Shown here piece after piece: positions 52,182 through 63,839 of a DNA stretch of 64,000 bases. Under the pieces are notes generated by a model that was not told the origin of the DNA, made no database searches, and worked only from the letters and a program-made list of their open reading frames with translations. How positions within the stretch are numbered: position 1 is the stretch's first letter; the number at the start of each line of letters is the position of its first letter. Location: positions 1-64,000 of the forward strand of contig CAKSBH010000002.1 in the NCBI GenBank assembly GCA_934438175.1, read 5' to 3'. A program made the translations under genes and the position numbers. The DNA comes from an uncultured Eubacteriales bacterium. GTDB lineage: Bacteria; Bacillota; Clostridia; Oscillospirales; UBA644.

Positions 52182-52220
52182 AAAAAAAGACAGCGGGGCT
52201 TTATACCGTCGCTGTCTTTT
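52182..52220 (-). terminator. Terminator after jag
   Basis: On the minus strand AAAAGACAGCG pairs with CGCTGTCTTTT across a loop of about 15 bases, and seven T residues end the structure. It separates the rpmH-jag operon from mnmE. Confidence 0.8.
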
Positions 52221-52230
52221 GCGGTTGTTT

Positions 52231-53166
52231 TTATTCCTGCGTTTCCGGTTTGCCGGCAACTTCATTTTCTGCTTTTTCCGGCTTTTCGGCTTTTCTTTCC
52301 TCGGCTTTTTTCTCTCCGGGGAACACATAAGCAACAACAACACGACGGTTCGGCTCTGTGCCTACGGAATACGTCTGAATGTTGCGGAAACCCTGAAGAC
52401 GGGCATGAATCACACGTCTCTGATAAGCACTCATCGGATTGAGTGTGACCTTACGGCGCGTTTTCAGAACCTGCTTTGCCACACGAACCGCAAGGGCTTC
52501 CAGACGATGCGCCGTTTTCTTCTTTATGCCGTTGACATCCAGCATCACTTTGTGGAAATCTTCTTTTTCCTTGTTGATATACAACGATACCAACGTCTGC
52601 AATCCGTCAACCGCTTCGCCCTGACGACGACCGAGGAAGGACAACTGCTCACTCTGAATTTCTACGGTAATTTCTTTCTGGTCTTCATCGGTAACATGAA
52701 TTTCGTATTCCGCTACGCCCATGGTCTCAAACATTCCGACCAGGAATTTTTCGATTTTGGTATTTTCGCAGAAAACAAGCTCTTTTTCCGCTTCCGGTTC
52801 CGGAATCGGCTCTTCAACGGGTTCCTCCGGTTCCGGACGGGGGGCACGGTTCATTCTCGGTCCCCGGTCTTTTTTCGGACCGCGATCCCCTCTCGGGGCT
52901 CTCGGACCGCGGTCGCTGCGGGGATTCTGCGCATCCCATTCCGCCCGCGCCGCACGCTCGGCTTCTTCTGCTTTCTTTTCGGCTTCAATCTCCTCCGGAG
53001 TCCGGTAAGAGATCCGGATCACAGCGGGTCTTCCGCCGATTCCCAAAAAGCCCTGTTTCGGATAATCCACGATTTCGTAAGAGAACGTGCCACGTTCCGC
53101 ATTCAGTTCCCGGCACGCTTTTTCTACGGCTTCATCAATGGTTTTTCCGGTAATATCCTTTTCCAT
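52231..53166 (-). CDS. jag: Jag/KhpB RNA-binding protein
   Basis: A 311-residue protein with the three Jag parts: Jag_N (ITGKTIDEAVEKACREL and YPKQGFLGIGGRPA), a long low-complexity linker rich in Arg, Gly, Pro and Asp (about residues 65-125), then a KH domain and an R3H domain (YQRRVIHARLQGF). A Glu/Lys-rich tail follows. KhpB binds RNA and affects cell elongation in streptococci. GAGGAG precedes ATG 53166. It is next to yidC as usual. Confidence 0.93.
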   Translation of the reverse strand: MEKDITGKTIDEAVEKACRELNAERGTFSYEIVDYPKQGFLGIGGRPAVIRISYRTPEEIEAEKKAEEAERAARAEWDAQNPRSDRGPRAPRGDRGPKKDRGPRMNRAPRPEPEEPVEEPIPEPEAEKELVFCENTKIEKFLVGMFETMGVAEYEIHVTDEDQKEITVEIQSEQLSFLGRRQGEAVDGLQTLVSLYINKEKEDFHKVMLDVNGIKKKTAHRLEALAVRVAKQVLKTRRKVTLNPMSAYQRRVIHARLQGFRNIQTYSVGTEPNRRVVVAYVFPGEKKAEERKAEKPEKAENEVAGKPETQE

Positions 53167-53182
53167 GATGGGTGAACTCCTC

Positions 53183-54181
53183 TCACGTTCCGGAAGAAGA
53201 ATCTTCCGTCTGCGTATGATTCTTTTTCTTTTTGTTGCGGTTTTTCTTCTGCAAAGCCCGCTCTGCCTCAAGTTTTTCTTCTTTCCGGTCAACATACCAA
53301 TGGACAAAGTATGTCTGGGCGATGCTCAGCAGGTTGGACAGAATCCAGTAAAGACCGATGGCAACGTTAAACGAAAAACCGATGACAACGGAAACAACCG
53401 GCATGATATACAACAACAGATTCATGCTGTTGCGTGTAGCACCGTCCACACTGGCTGTCTTGTTCTTTTTGGTCATCAGCCGCTGGCTCAGAAAACCGAC
53501 CAGGAAGGACGTAACACCGGAAATGACCGGAATCAGAAGCGTCCAACTTGTCCAGGAAGGAAGAACACCGAGATCCAGTCCGAGGAACCGGATGTTGATG
53601 TTGGGGCAGTTTGAAGGAAGAAGATCGGAAACCATTTCCCGGTTGCTTTCAATCAGGCTCATCAAAGAAATCTGATGAGATCCGATCCACGACGAAAGCG
53701 TATTTGCCACGGTTGACCCGGATTTTACGGTAACGCCGAGATCTACGCCGTTGTTGAAAAGACGCGTGGCGATGGAAAGAATACGTTCGTTGGATGAAAT
53801 ATCCCAAAGATAGGTAATCGGGTTCCGGATCGCGTTCCAGATTGCCCAGATGATGGGGAACTGAAGAAATTGCCATCCGCAGCCGCCGGTCATACTGGTT
53901 CCGTTTGCCGCGTAGAGCTTCTGCATTTCTTCCGTATATTTGGGATTGGTCGTGTCGCCTTTGTATTTTTTCTTAAGTTCTTCTGCTTTCGGCTGAATTG
54001 CTTGCATGCGGATACGGCTTTTTTCCGTTTTGATGCTGAGCGGCAGCATACAGACCTTGGAAAGAACCGCAAACAGCAGAATGGCAATTCCGTAGTTGTT
54101 TACAAGCGAATAAAGAAGCCGAAAAATAAGACCGAAAGGGATATAGATAAAATTCATAATCCCTTCAAAGATATTTCCCAT
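53183..54181 (-). CDS. yidC: Membrane protein insertase YidC/SpoIIIJ
   Basis: Inserts proteins into the cytoplasmic membrane with or without SecYEG. The 332-residue protein has the Gram-positive-type YidC core: LYSLVNNYGIAILLFAVLSK, the coiled region KAEELKKKYKGD, LYAANGTSMTGGCGWQFLQF, and the final membrane segments with SFNVAIGLYWILSNL. A basic tail (KKNRNKKKKN) may bind ribosomes. No lipobox is evident at the N-terminus. It lies between yidD and jag. Confidence 0.95.
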   Translation of the reverse strand: MGNIFEGIMNFIYIPFGLIFRLLYSLVNNYGIAILLFAVLSKVCMLPLSIKTEKSRIRMQAIQPKAEELKKKYKGDTTNPKYTEEMQKLYAANGTSMTGGCGWQFLQFPIIWAIWNAIRNPITYLWDISSNERILSIATRLFNNGVDLGVTVKSGSTVANTLSSWIGSHQISLMSLIESNREMVSDLLPSNCPNINIRFLGLDLGVLPSWTSWTLLIPVISGVTSFLVGFLSQRLMTKKNKTASVDGATRNSMNLLLYIMPVVSVVIGFSFNVAIGLYWILSNLLSIAQTYFVHWYVDRKEEKLEAERALQKKNRNKKKKNHTQTEDSSSGT

Positions 54182-54197
54182 CGGATTCTCCTTGTGG

Positions 54198-54425
54198 TTA
54201 TTTTTGTTGAGGATCCGGTACGGGATCGTACCCTCCTTTTGAGAAAGGGTTGCATCTCAAAAGTCTGCCTACGGTCAGAAACGTCGCCCTGAAAAATCCG
54301 AATTTTTTGTATGCTTCCAGCGCATACTGCGAACACGTGGGGGTAAATTTACAACGCGCGCCACGCTTATAAGGCGAAATATGTTTCTGATAAAACCGGA
54401 CAAGCCGAATCATCATTCTGTTCAT
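54198..54425 (-). CDS. yidD: Membrane insertion efficiency factor YidD
   Basis: The 75-residue protein has the YidD signature: LVRFYQKHISPYK, CKFTPTCSQYALEA and GRLLRCNPFSKGGYDPVP, with the conserved cysteines. It helps YidC-dependent insertion. ATG 54425 follows AAGGGTAAC; an upstream in-frame ATG at 54485 would add an unconserved stretch. Position between rnpA and yidC is standard. Confidence 0.92.
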   Translation of the reverse strand: MNRMMIRLVRFYQKHISPYKRGARCKFTPTCSQYALEAYKKFGFFRATFLTVGRLLRCNPFSKGGYDPVPDPQQK

Positions 54426-54497
54426 GTTACCCTTATGCAGAACTGTCCGACATCCATTCAAAATGAATCTTTCACAAATAAGCACGAATATACGGAA

Positions 54498-54848
54498 TCA
54501 TTCTTGTGACCCGTGAGATGACAGCTCTGTTTTTTTCATTGCCCGTTTCATATTTTCCAGCACATCCGACAGGGAAGCTTCTGTCATTTTCGTCCGTACG
54601 ACGAAAACAAAATCATAACCCGTCCGGATATCCGCTTCGGAAAGCCGGTAGGCCTCCCGGAGAAGTCGTTTGCAGCGGTTCCGTACAACGGCATTCCCGA
54701 TCTTTTTGCTGACCGTAATGCCCATCCGGTTTGTTCCCAGACGATTTTCCCGGAAATACAGAATAAACAAAGAAGAATAATACGTTTTCCCCTTTGCATA
54801 AAGTTGCCGGAAAATCCGGTTCTCTTTCAGTGAAACGGTTTTCTCCAT
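54498..54848 (-). CDS. rnpA: Ribonuclease P protein component (RnpA)
   Basis: The protein subunit that helps RNase P RNA process tRNA 5' ends. The 116-residue basic protein shows the RnpA motifs FRQLYAKGKTYYSSLFILYF and the RNR segment KKIGNAVVRNRCKRLLREAYR. ATG 54848 is chosen since family members begin close to KENRIFRQLY. The next gene upstream is rpmH, co-transcribed. Confidence 0.94.
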   Translation of the reverse strand: MEKTVSLKENRIFRQLYAKGKTYYSSLFILYFRENRLGTNRMGITVSKKIGNAVVRNRCKRLLREAYRLSEADIRTGYDFVFVVRTKMTEASLSDVLENMKRAMKKTELSSHGSQE

Positions 54849-54943
54849 GGAAATAAAGCCCTTTTCTTGTAAAAACATTTGAACTGATGGTATGCCGAAG
54901 TCCGATTTGCAAAAGCATTCCCATCAGTTCTGTTATTTTTTCA

Positions 54944-55078
54944 TTACAGAGAAAGCTGCTTTCTTCCTTTTGCACGTCTTCTCGCCAGCACTTTTCTACC
55001 GTTTGCCGTTCTCATTCTCTTGCGAAAGCCGTGAACCTTGCTACGCTGGATTTTTTTCGGTTGATACGTTCTTACCAT
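54944..55078 (-). CDS. rpmH: Ribosomal protein L34 (RpmH)
   Basis: A 44-residue, very basic large-subunit protein: [20 protein letters not shown] at the N-terminus and [18 protein letters not shown] at the C-terminus, the full L34 sequence pattern. AAGGAGG lies 11 bases before ATG 55078. It is first in the rpmH-rnpA-yidD-yidC-jag operon. Confidence 0.97.
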   Translation of the reverse strand: MVRTYQPKKIQRSKVHGFRKRMRTANGRKVLARRRAKGRKQLSL

Positions 55079-55118
55079 GGTAAAGCTTGCCTCCTTGTCC
55101 TATTGATTCGCATTTATC

Positions 55119-55147
55119 ATTATATATCACACCGGACGGCTTGTCAA
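55119..55147 (-). promoter_or_regulatory. rpmH operon promoter
   Basis: Minus-strand perfect TTGACA (55142-55147) and TATAAT (55119-55124), 17-base spacer. It is divergent from the dnaA promoter about 80 bases away. Confidence 0.85.
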
Positions 55148-55201
55148 GTACCGAATTCCGATTTTTTTTAAGGAAAAGTCGTGAAATTTGAAAAAATTCT
55201 C

Positions 55202-55230
55202 TTGCTTATTGATACAATATGTGTTATAAT
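55202..55230 (+). promoter_or_regulatory. dnaA promoter in an AT-rich stretch
   Basis: TTGCTT (55202-55207) and TATAAT (55225-55230), 17-base spacer. The following 50 bases (55225-55275) are almost only A and T and could unwind easily, though no clear DnaA boxes lie in the rpmH-dnaA gap. Confidence 0.7.
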
Positions 55231-55299
55231 TTATATTATAATGAGTATATATACATTCTATTATTATTAATATCCCTGTAAAGCCGAGGAGGAATCAAA

Positions 55300-56631
55300 A
55301 TGCAGGAATTCAGACACATCTGGGAAAAAGCAGAGGAAGAACTTTCCCATTCCGTTACGGAGACCGCCATGGATCTGTGGATCCGTCCGATCCGTCCCGT
55401 CAAATATGAAAACGATTGCGCCGTGCTCCTGGTGGATTCTCCGTTTCATCGTGACATCATCATGTCCAAATACCGCAATATGATCCGGGATGTACTGACC
55501 GGAATTGTCGGCTTTGAAATGGATGTGCGTGTGATTACGGCAGAAGAAGACAAAAAAGTTCATATTGCTCCCATTGCCTCTCCGGAGATTACCGATGTTG
55601 TTCCGAAAGATCCTTCTTCGGAACAGACATTTGACACCTTTCTTGTCGGTGACTCCAATAAGCATGCGCATGCCGCCTGCCTTGCCGTTGCGCGCAGCTT
55701 CCCCGCACATCCCTACAACCCGTTGTTCATTTACGGTAATACGGGGCTTGGCAAAACGCATCTTTTGTTTGCCATCAAAAACGAGATTGAAAAAAATCAC
55801 CCGGATGCCAATCTGCTTTATATCCGGAGTGAAAACTTCATCAACGAATTCATTTCCTATCTCGGCAAAGGAAACATGGAAGAATTCAAAAACAAATATC
55901 GTACCGTGGATGTTCTTCTGGTGGACGATATTCAGTTCATCGCCGGAAAGGATCAGATTCAGAACGAATTTTTCCATACATTTGAATCGTTGATTCAGGC
56001 AAACAAACAGATCATCCTCACATCCGATCGTCCTCCCCGTGACATTCAACTTCTGGAAAGCCGGCTGAAATCCCGGTTTGAATCCGGTCTGATCACCGAT
56101 ATCTATATGCCGGAATATGAACTCAAGGTTGCGTTTATCAAGCAAAAGGCACAGGCATACAATCTCTACATTCCCGACGAAGTGGTTGACTTCATCGCTC
56201 AGCGCATCAAAAACAACATCCGTCAACTGGAAGGTGTTATGAAAAAACTGACGGCATTCCAGTTGATTTCCAACTCTCCCCCGAACATTGCCATTGCGCA
56301 GAGCGCTATCCGGGATATTACAAACGAAAACGAACCAAATCCCGTGATTGTGGACAAGGTCATTTCCGAAATTTCCCGGGAATGGGAAGTTCCCTCCGAA
56401 GACATCCGGGGAACGAAACGGTTGCAGAACATCGTCACTGCCCGCCAGGTCGCCATGTATATTCTGCGGGATATCACCGATCTTTCCCTTCCGGAAATCG
56501 GAAAATATTTCGGCGGAAAAGATCATGCCACTGTCTTCCATTCCATCAAAAAGATCGAAGACCGCGTAGAAACCGAACCGATGCTCAAGGCAAGAATTGA
56601 AGAAGTGAAAAGAAACATTAAAAACTATTGA
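55300..56631 (+). CDS. dnaA: Chromosomal replication initiator DnaA
   Basis: Binds DnaA boxes and opens the origin. The 443-residue protein has domain I (EFRHIWEKAEEELSHSVTET), a short linker, the AAA+ domain with Walker A GNTGLGKT at 146-153 and Walker B DVLLVDDIQF at about 204-213, and domain IV with TARQVAMYILRDIT and the DNA-binding signature GGKDHATVFHSI. GAGGAGG lies before the ATG. Strand polarity switches immediately to its left. Confidence 0.98.
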   Translation: MQEFRHIWEKAEEELSHSVTETAMDLWIRPIRPVKYENDCAVLLVDSPFHRDIIMSKYRNMIRDVLTGIVGFEMDVRVITAEEDKKVHIAPIASPEITDVVPKDPSSEQTFDTFLVGDSNKHAHAACLAVARSFPAHPYNPLFIYGNTGLGKTHLLFAIKNEIEKNHPDANLLYIRSENFINEFISYLGKGNMEEFKNKYRTVDVLLVDDIQFIAGKDQIQNEFFHTFESLIQANKQIILTSDRPPRDIQLLESRLKSRFESGLITDIYMPEYELKVAFIKQKAQAYNLYIPDEVVDFIAQRIKNNIRQLEGVMKKLTAFQLISNSPPNIAIAQSAIRDITNENEPNPVIVDKVISEISREWEVPSEDIRGTKRLQNIVTARQVAMYILRDITDLSLPEIGKYFGGKDHATVFHSIKKIEDRVETEPMLKARIEEVKRNIKNY

Positions 56632-56878
56632 TTTTTCCACTGAAGTTCTTCACAGAATCCACAGGGTTTTCCACATTTTCTGAACGTATTTTTCACCGGA
56701 AACCAAAAAAATACGGAAGCCCGAAAGTTTTCCTCCGTTTCCACTTTTTGTCAACATCGTTATTCTCAGAAAAAATCTGCGGATTTCAAGCCGAAAAAAC
56801 GCTTTTTACACATTTTGAACACCCCCTATTACTACAACGATTCTTTTTCTTTTACTCTGTTATAAAGGAGAAAAAAAC
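56632..56878 (+). other. dnaA-dnaN intergenic region, likely part of oriC
   Basis: It contains DnaA-box-like motifs: TTTTCCACT (56633-56641), GAATCCACA (56655-56663), TTTTCCACA (56667-56675), GTTTCCACT (56737-56745) and TTTTACACA (56804-56812), all in the same orientation, in AT-rich sequence. The local consensus seems to be TTTTCCACA, one base from TTATCCACA. Origins in Bacillota commonly flank dnaA, so this is the best oriC candidate. Confidence 0.6.
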
Positions 56879-57991
56879 ATGACATTTTCCTGTGACAAAA
56901 ATCTGATTCTCGAAGCAGTCAACAATGCCATCCGTACCGTTCCTTCCAAATCCTCTCTTCCGGTTCTGGAAGGATTGCTTCTGCACGTCTGCGACGACGG
57001 AAGTCTGCGGATTATCGGTTCCGACGCCGAAATGTTTATTGAAACAAAAATTGACGTGGAGTCCGTTGTGAATGTTTCCTTTGTGGTTTCGGCAAAACTG
57101 TTTTTCGATATGCTTACCAAACTGGAAAACGGCTCGGTTTTCTTTGATCTGGATGACAAAGGCATTCTGAACATTTTCAGCGGTGTAATCAAATACAAGC
57201 TTCCTACGATGGATGCGTCTTTGTATCCGGTTGTTCCGGAAATCGAGCGGTCGGAAAGTCTTTGCATGAAGAAAAGTGTTCTGGCAAGCATGCTGCGGCA
57301 GACGCTGTATTCCGTTGCCGTGAAGGAGACTCGTCCTGTTTTGCGCGGAGAGTTGTTTGATATCCGCAAAAACAGCATCTCCATTGTATCGAGCGATACC
57401 TTCCGTATGGCAGTAAGAACGGAATTCTTTGAAGAAGAAAGAGAAAAGGAATTTTCTTTCATTGTTCCCGGCAAAGCTCTCGGCGAAGTTGCCAAGATTA
57501 TGAAAAACGATGAAGAAAATGTTTATATCGGTGTGGCAAGCACCCATGTGGTGTTTGAGTTTGATAATACGCGCATTGTATCCCGTCTGATCGCCGGGGA
57601 TTTTCTGCGTTATCAGACGATGATTCCCAAAACGTTCAAAACTTCCATTCTTATTCATACGGAAGAATTGAAAAAATCCATCGAACGCGCCTCGGTTCTG
57701 ATCAACGATAAGGTCAAGAATCCGGTTCGTGTCCGGTTTGAGTTTGATACAGTTGTTGTTTCCTATAAAACGCCGGACGGATCGAGTATGACGGATGAGA
57801 TCAAAGCGCATATTGAAGGAGATAATTTTGAAATCGGCTTCAATGACAAATTCATTATGGATGCATTGAATGCCTGTGAAGTTCCGGAGATTGTGCTGAA
57901 CCTCAATTCTCCGGTAGCGTCTCTTTGCATCAAACCGAAGGATTCCGAGAAATTCATCTTCCTTCTTTCTCCGATGAAGCTGAAAGACTGA
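56879..57991 (+). CDS. dnaN: DNA polymerase III sliding clamp (beta subunit)
   Basis: The ring that tethers DNA polymerase III. The 370-residue protein begins MTFSCDKNLILEAVNNAIRT and contains the three clamp domains, with VLEGLLLHVCDDGSLRIIGS and SSDTFRMAVRTE, ending with the clamp-typical FIFLLSPMKL. AAAGGAG lies eight bases before the ATG. It is one base upstream of recF, so the two are co-transcribed. Confidence 0.97.
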   Translation: MTFSCDKNLILEAVNNAIRTVPSKSSLPVLEGLLLHVCDDGSLRIIGSDAEMFIETKIDVESVVNVSFVVSAKLFFDMLTKLENGSVFFDLDDKGILNIFSGVIKYKLPTMDASLYPVVPEIERSESLCMKKSVLASMLRQTLYSVAVKETRPVLRGELFDIRKNSISIVSSDTFRMAVRTEFFEEEREKEFSFIVPGKALGEVAKIMKNDEENVYIGVASTHVVFEFDNTRIVSRLIAGDFLRYQTMIPKTFKTSILIHTEELKKSIERASVLINDKVKNPVRVRFEFDTVVVSYKTPDGSSMTDEIKAHIEGDNFEIGFNDKFIMDALNACEVPEIVLNLNSPVASLCIKPKDSEKFIFLLSPMKLKD

Positions 57992-57992
57992 T

Positions 57993-59108
57993 ATGATTAT
58001 CCGGAAACTGATTCTGAAGAATTTCCGAAACATCGAGCAGCAGGAACTCTGTTTTTCCGACGGGGTAAATATTCTTACGGGAGATAATGCCCAGGGAAAA
58101 ACAAACATCATCGAAGCGCTTTGGCTGTTTTCCGCTTTCAAATCGTTCCGTACCACCAACGAAAAAGATTTTATCCGATACGGAAGTGAATTTGCCCGGC
58201 TGGATCTGACATTTGAAAAAGACGGGCGGCTGTCGGAGGGACTTCTTAAATATTATACGGAAAAACGTCGGGAAATTTTTCTGAACGGAATCCGGCGCAA
58301 ACCGAGTGAAATGATGGGAACGGTTTTGCATGTGATGTTTTTTCCGGAGCATCTCAATCTGATAAAAGAGGGCCCGGAAGAACGCCGGAGATTCATTGAT
58401 TTCGCGGTTTGTCAGTTGTATCCGCATTATTTTACTTTGCTTTCTTCTTATAATAAAACACTGTTTCAGCGCAATCATGTGCTGAAAAGCGAAGATTCTT
58501 CCATGCGGAAAACGCTGGATGTCTGGGACGAAAAGCTTGCCGCGCTCGGTGCCAGAATTTACGGAACACGGCGGAAATACATTCGTCTTCTGGAAGAAAA
58601 TGCCATGCCGGTTACGGAAGAAATTTCCGGAGGTCATGAGAAGCTTTCTCTTGTATACCGAAGCTTTGCGGATGCGGATGAAGAAAACGAAGCAAAAGCA
58701 GAACTGAAAAAACAACTTGCCGAACAGAGAGACCGTGATTTTCTTTCCGGTTTTACCGGCGTCGGTCCGCATAAAGACAATCTGGAAATTCTTCTGAACG
58801 GGCGGCTGGCGCGTTCGTTCGGGTCACAGGGACAGCAACGCTCTGCCGTTATGGCATTGAAGCTGGCAGAAACGGAAATTATCCGTGATGTATACGGAGA
58901 AGCTCCCGTTCTTCTGTTTGACGATGTGTTTTCGGAGCTTGACCGTTTCCGGAAGGAATATATCGTATCCCGGATACGGGACAAACAGGTGATTGTGACT
59001 TCCTGCGAGGAAATGAGCGATTTCGGCAAAGCAAAAGTATTTGATGTTCGGAACGGAAAGGCGGAGGAACGGCATGTATCTTCACATCGGTCTGAATTAT
59101 CTGATTAA
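57993..59108 (+). CDS. recF: DNA replication and repair protein RecF
   Basis: An ABC-type ATPase that helps load RecA at gaps. The 371-residue protein has MIIRKLILKNFRNIEQQEL, Walker A GDNAQGKTNIIEAL, the signature segment FGSQGQQRSAVMALKLAE, and Walker B VLLFDDVFSELD. It starts one base after dnaN and overlaps the remB gene by 35 bases. Confidence 0.96.
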   Translation: MIIRKLILKNFRNIEQQELCFSDGVNILTGDNAQGKTNIIEALWLFSAFKSFRTTNEKDFIRYGSEFARLDLTFEKDGRLSEGLLKYYTEKRREIFLNGIRRKPSEMMGTVLHVMFFPEHLNLIKEGPEERRRFIDFAVCQLYPHYFTLLSSYNKTLFQRNHVLKSEDSSMRKTLDVWDEKLAALGARIYGTRRKYIRLLEENAMPVTEEISGGHEKLSLVYRSFADADEENEAKAELKKQLAEQRDRDFLSGFTGVGPHKDNLEILLNGRLARSFGSQGQQRSAVMALKLAETEIIRDVYGEAPVLLFDDVFSELDRFRKEYIVSRIRDKQVIVTSCEEMSDFGKAKVFDVRNGKAEERHVSSHRSELSD

Positions 59109-59340
59109 AACCAAATACATTGTCGGAATTTTTGATATGGAAAACACCACCACAAGTTCAATTACCAAACGATTTCTGGCAGATGCGGAAAAGTTCGGAG
59201 AAGTGGTCAGCGCAACGCAGGAAATTCCGAAATCCTTTGTGGTTTATAAAGAAAAGAAAAAAACGACGGTTTATTTATCGCAATTTTCTACGGCGACGCT
59301 TCAGAAGCGAAGTGTCACGGGAAAGATAGACTGGAAATGA
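59074..59340 (+). CDS. remB: RemB-like DUF370 protein
   Basis: The 88-residue protein begins MYLHIGLNYLIKTKYIVGIF and belongs to the DUF370/RemA-RemB group; RemB (YaaB) lies between recF and gyrB in Bacillus. RemA relatives bind DNA and activate matrix genes; the RemB role is less clear. GGAGG lies six bases before the ATG. It is nested between recF and gyrB, 12 bases before gyrB. Confidence 0.9.
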   Translation: MYLHIGLNYLIKTKYIVGIFDMENTTTSSITKRFLADAEKFGEVVSATQEIPKSFVVYKEKKKTTVYLSQFSTATLQKRSVTGKIDWK

Positions 59341-61290
<1,950 letters not shown>

Positions 61291-61304
61291 GGAGGTGACG
61301 GAAT

Positions 61305-63839
61305 ATGGCGAAGCCAAAGAAGACAGACTATAATCCGGAGGAAATCCGTTTTCCGGATCAGGTCATCACCACAAGCGAACTTGTTCAGGAAATGAAAACA
61401 AGTTATATTGAATACGCAATGTCTGTCATCGTGGGACGTGCGCTTCCGGATGTCCGGGACGGTCTGAAGCCGGTGCATCGGCGCATTCTGTATGCGATGT
61501 ACGAAGACGGACTGACACGGGATAAGCCGTTCCGCAAATGTGCTACCGCTGTCGGTGACGTTCTGGGTCGGTATCATCCGCACGGCGATGCGTCCGTGTA
61601 CGATGCCCTGGTACGTCTGGCACAGGATTTTTCCATGAGGTATCCGCTGATCGACGGTCACGGAAACTTCGGTTCTGTGGATGGAGACCCCCCCGCTGCT
61701 TATCGGTATACAGAAGCGAGAATGGCGAGAATTTCCGATGAAATGCTGCGGGATATCGAAAAAGATACCGTTGACTGGGACCCGAACTTTGACGAAACAC
61801 GGAAAGAACCCCGTGTTCTTCCTTCGCGGTTTCCCAACCTGTTGGTCAACGGGTCTTCCGGAATTGCCGTTGGTATGGCAACCAACATTCCTCCGCACAA
61901 TCTGCGGGAGGTTATCGATGCTGCCGTTTATGTGATCGATCACAGTGATGCCACCGTGGACGATCTGATGCAGATTCTGCACGGTCCGGATTTCCCGACA
62001 CGCGGCATCATTCTGGGCAGACGCGGTATCCGGGAAGCGTATGAGACCGGACGCGGGAAGATCCTTGTCCGTGCCCGCGCAGAACTGGAAGAATACGGAA
62101 ACGACCGGGTCCGCATTGTTGTTCACGAACTTCCGTACCAGGTAAACAAGCGGATGCTGATCAAAAACATGGCGGATCAGGTTCATGAAAAGAAACTGGA
62201 CGGCATTGTGGATATCCGGGAAGAATCCGACCGGACGGGCATGCGGATTGTTATTGAGCTGCGCCGGGATGTCAACCCGCAGGTCATGCTGAACAAACTG
62301 TATGCGCAAACGCAGATGCAGGTTACCTTTGCCATCAACATGCTGGCACTGGTTGACAATCAGTCTCAGCCGAGAATTCTTTCTCTGAAAAAGATTCTGG
62401 AAGAGTACATCACCTTTCAGAAAGATCTGATTCTTCGCCGTACGCGCTTTCTTCTGAAAAAAGCGCAGGAGCGTGCGCATTTGCTGGAAGGTCTTCTCAT
62501 TGCGCAGGAAAACATCGATGAGGTTATCCGCATCATCCGCAATTCTTACGATGATGCCAAAGAGAACCTGATGAACCGGTTCGGACTGTCCGATGTGCAG
62601 GCATCGGCGATTCTGGAAATGCGCCTGAAAGCGTTGCAGGGACTGGAAGAAGAAAAACTCCGTGCGGAATATCAGGAACTGGAAGAAAAGATTGCGTATT
62701 ACAACCGGATTCTTGCCGAAGATTCTTTGGTTGTGGAAATTCTCAAGCAGGAACTGACGGAGATCCGGGATAAATACGGAGACGACCGTCTGACCGAGAT
62801 TCAGGATTCCGAAAGCGATCTTCTGGATGAGGATCTGATTGAACGCAAAACCTGCGTGTATACGCTGACGCATTGCGGCTATATCAAACGCCAGCCGGAA
62901 GATGTTTATCGGGTGCAGCGCCGTGGCGGTCGCGGCATTTCTGCCATGACGACCAAGGAAGAGGATTTTGCGGAAGAGCTGTTCATCGGTTCCACGCACG
63001 ATTATCTTATGCTGTTTACCAACAAAGGGAAAGTTCAGCGCCTGCGCGGCTTTGAAATTCCCGAAACCTCCCGTCAGGCAAAGGGTACGAACCTGGTCAA
63101 TCTGCTGCAGTTGGAAACGGGCGAAAAAGTAACCGCTATGGTTGTGGTAAACGATCTGACCGAAGAAGGCGTCTATTTCAATATGGTTACCCGCAACGGC
63201 ATTACCAAACGTACGCCGGTAAGCGAATACAAAAACATCCGCCGGTCCGGACTGATTGCCATTAATCTGGACGAGGGCGATGAACTGGTTTCGGTGTGCC
63301 TTACTTACGGAAACGACCGGATTCTGGTGGCAACTAACGCCGGAATGGCGATCGAATATGACGAGGGGCAGGTGTCGGTCGTCGGCAGAACGGCAAGAGG
63401 CGTGAAAGCCATCCGGCTGAACAAGGGCGACTTTGTTGTCGGTTCGGTTGTGGTGGACGACACCCGCAAGTTGTTGACCGTAACGGCAAACGGCTTCGGC
63501 AAACGCTCGGAATTCGGAGAATTCTCCACGCAGAACCGCGGCGGTATGGGTGTGCGTTGCCAGAAAATTTCCGATAAGACCGGTGAAATGATCGGCATCC
63601 GTTCCGTTTCGGATGATGAAGACCTGCTGATCATTTCGTCTGACGGAGTGCTGATCCGTATGAAGGTTTCGGAAATTCCGACTTACGGAAGAAGTTCTTC
63701 CGGCGTTCGCGTGATGCGGCTTTCGGAGGGTCTTTGTGTTGTGAATATTGCATCGGTTCCCGTAGCCGTCGACGAAGAGCCGGAGACGGAAGAAGCCGAA
63801 GAAGATGGAACGAGAGAGGTTGAACAAAACAATGAATAA
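61305..63839 (+). CDS. gyrA: DNA gyrase subunit A
   Basis: The cleaving subunit of gyrase. The 844-residue protein has [20 protein letters not shown], the catalytic Tyr in [12 protein letters not shown], and the C-terminal beta-pinwheel with the GyrA box QRRGGRGIS, which favours gyrase over topoisomerase IV. In the quinolone region the residues after HPHGD are ASVYDAL, so the usual Ser is replaced by Ala in the DxSVYD pattern. An acidic tail overlaps the next gene by eight bases. Confidence 0.97.
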   Translation: MAKPKKTDYNPEEIRFPDQVITTSELVQEMKTSYIEYAMSVIVGRALPDVRDGLKPVHRRILYAMYEDGLTRDKPFRKCATAVGDVLGRYHPHGDASVYDALVRLAQDFSMRYPLIDGHGNFGSVDGDPPAAYRYTEARMARISDEMLRDIEKDTVDWDPNFDETRKEPRVLPSRFPNLLVNGSSGIAVGMATNIPPHNLREVIDAAVYVIDHSDATVDDLMQILHGPDFPTRGIILGRRGIREAYETGRGKILVRARAELEEYGNDRVRIVVHELPYQVNKRMLIKNMADQVHEKKLDGIVDIREESDRTGMRIVIELRRDVNPQVMLNKLYAQTQMQVTFAINMLALVDNQSQPRILSLKKILEEYITFQKDLILRRTRFLLKKAQERAHLLEGLLIAQENIDEVIRIIRNSYDDAKENLMNRFGLSDVQASAILEMRLKALQGLEEEKLRAEYQELEEKIAYYNRILAEDSLVVEILKQELTEIRDKYGDDRLTEIQDSESDLLDEDLIERKTCVYTLTHCGYIKRQPEDVYRVQRRGGRGISAMTTKEEDFAEELFIGSTHDYLMLFTNKGKVQRLRGFEIPETSRQAKGTNLVNLLQLETGEKVTAMVVVNDLTEEGVYFNMVTRNGITKRTPVSEYKNIRRSGLIAINLDEGDELVSVCLTYGNDRILVATNAGMAIEYDEGQVSVVGRTARGVKAIRLNKGDFVVGSVVVDDTRKLLTVTANGFGKRSEFGEFSTQNRGGMGVRCQKISDKTGEMIGIRSVSDDEDLLIISSDGVLIRMKVSEIPTYGRSSSGVRVMRLSEGLCVVNIASVPVAVDEEPETEEAEEDGTREVEQNNE

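Noticed and set aside
50866..53175. 769-codon plus-strand open frame opposite mnmE and jag
   Set aside because: It is the shadow of two well-identified genes and runs through the jag terminator.
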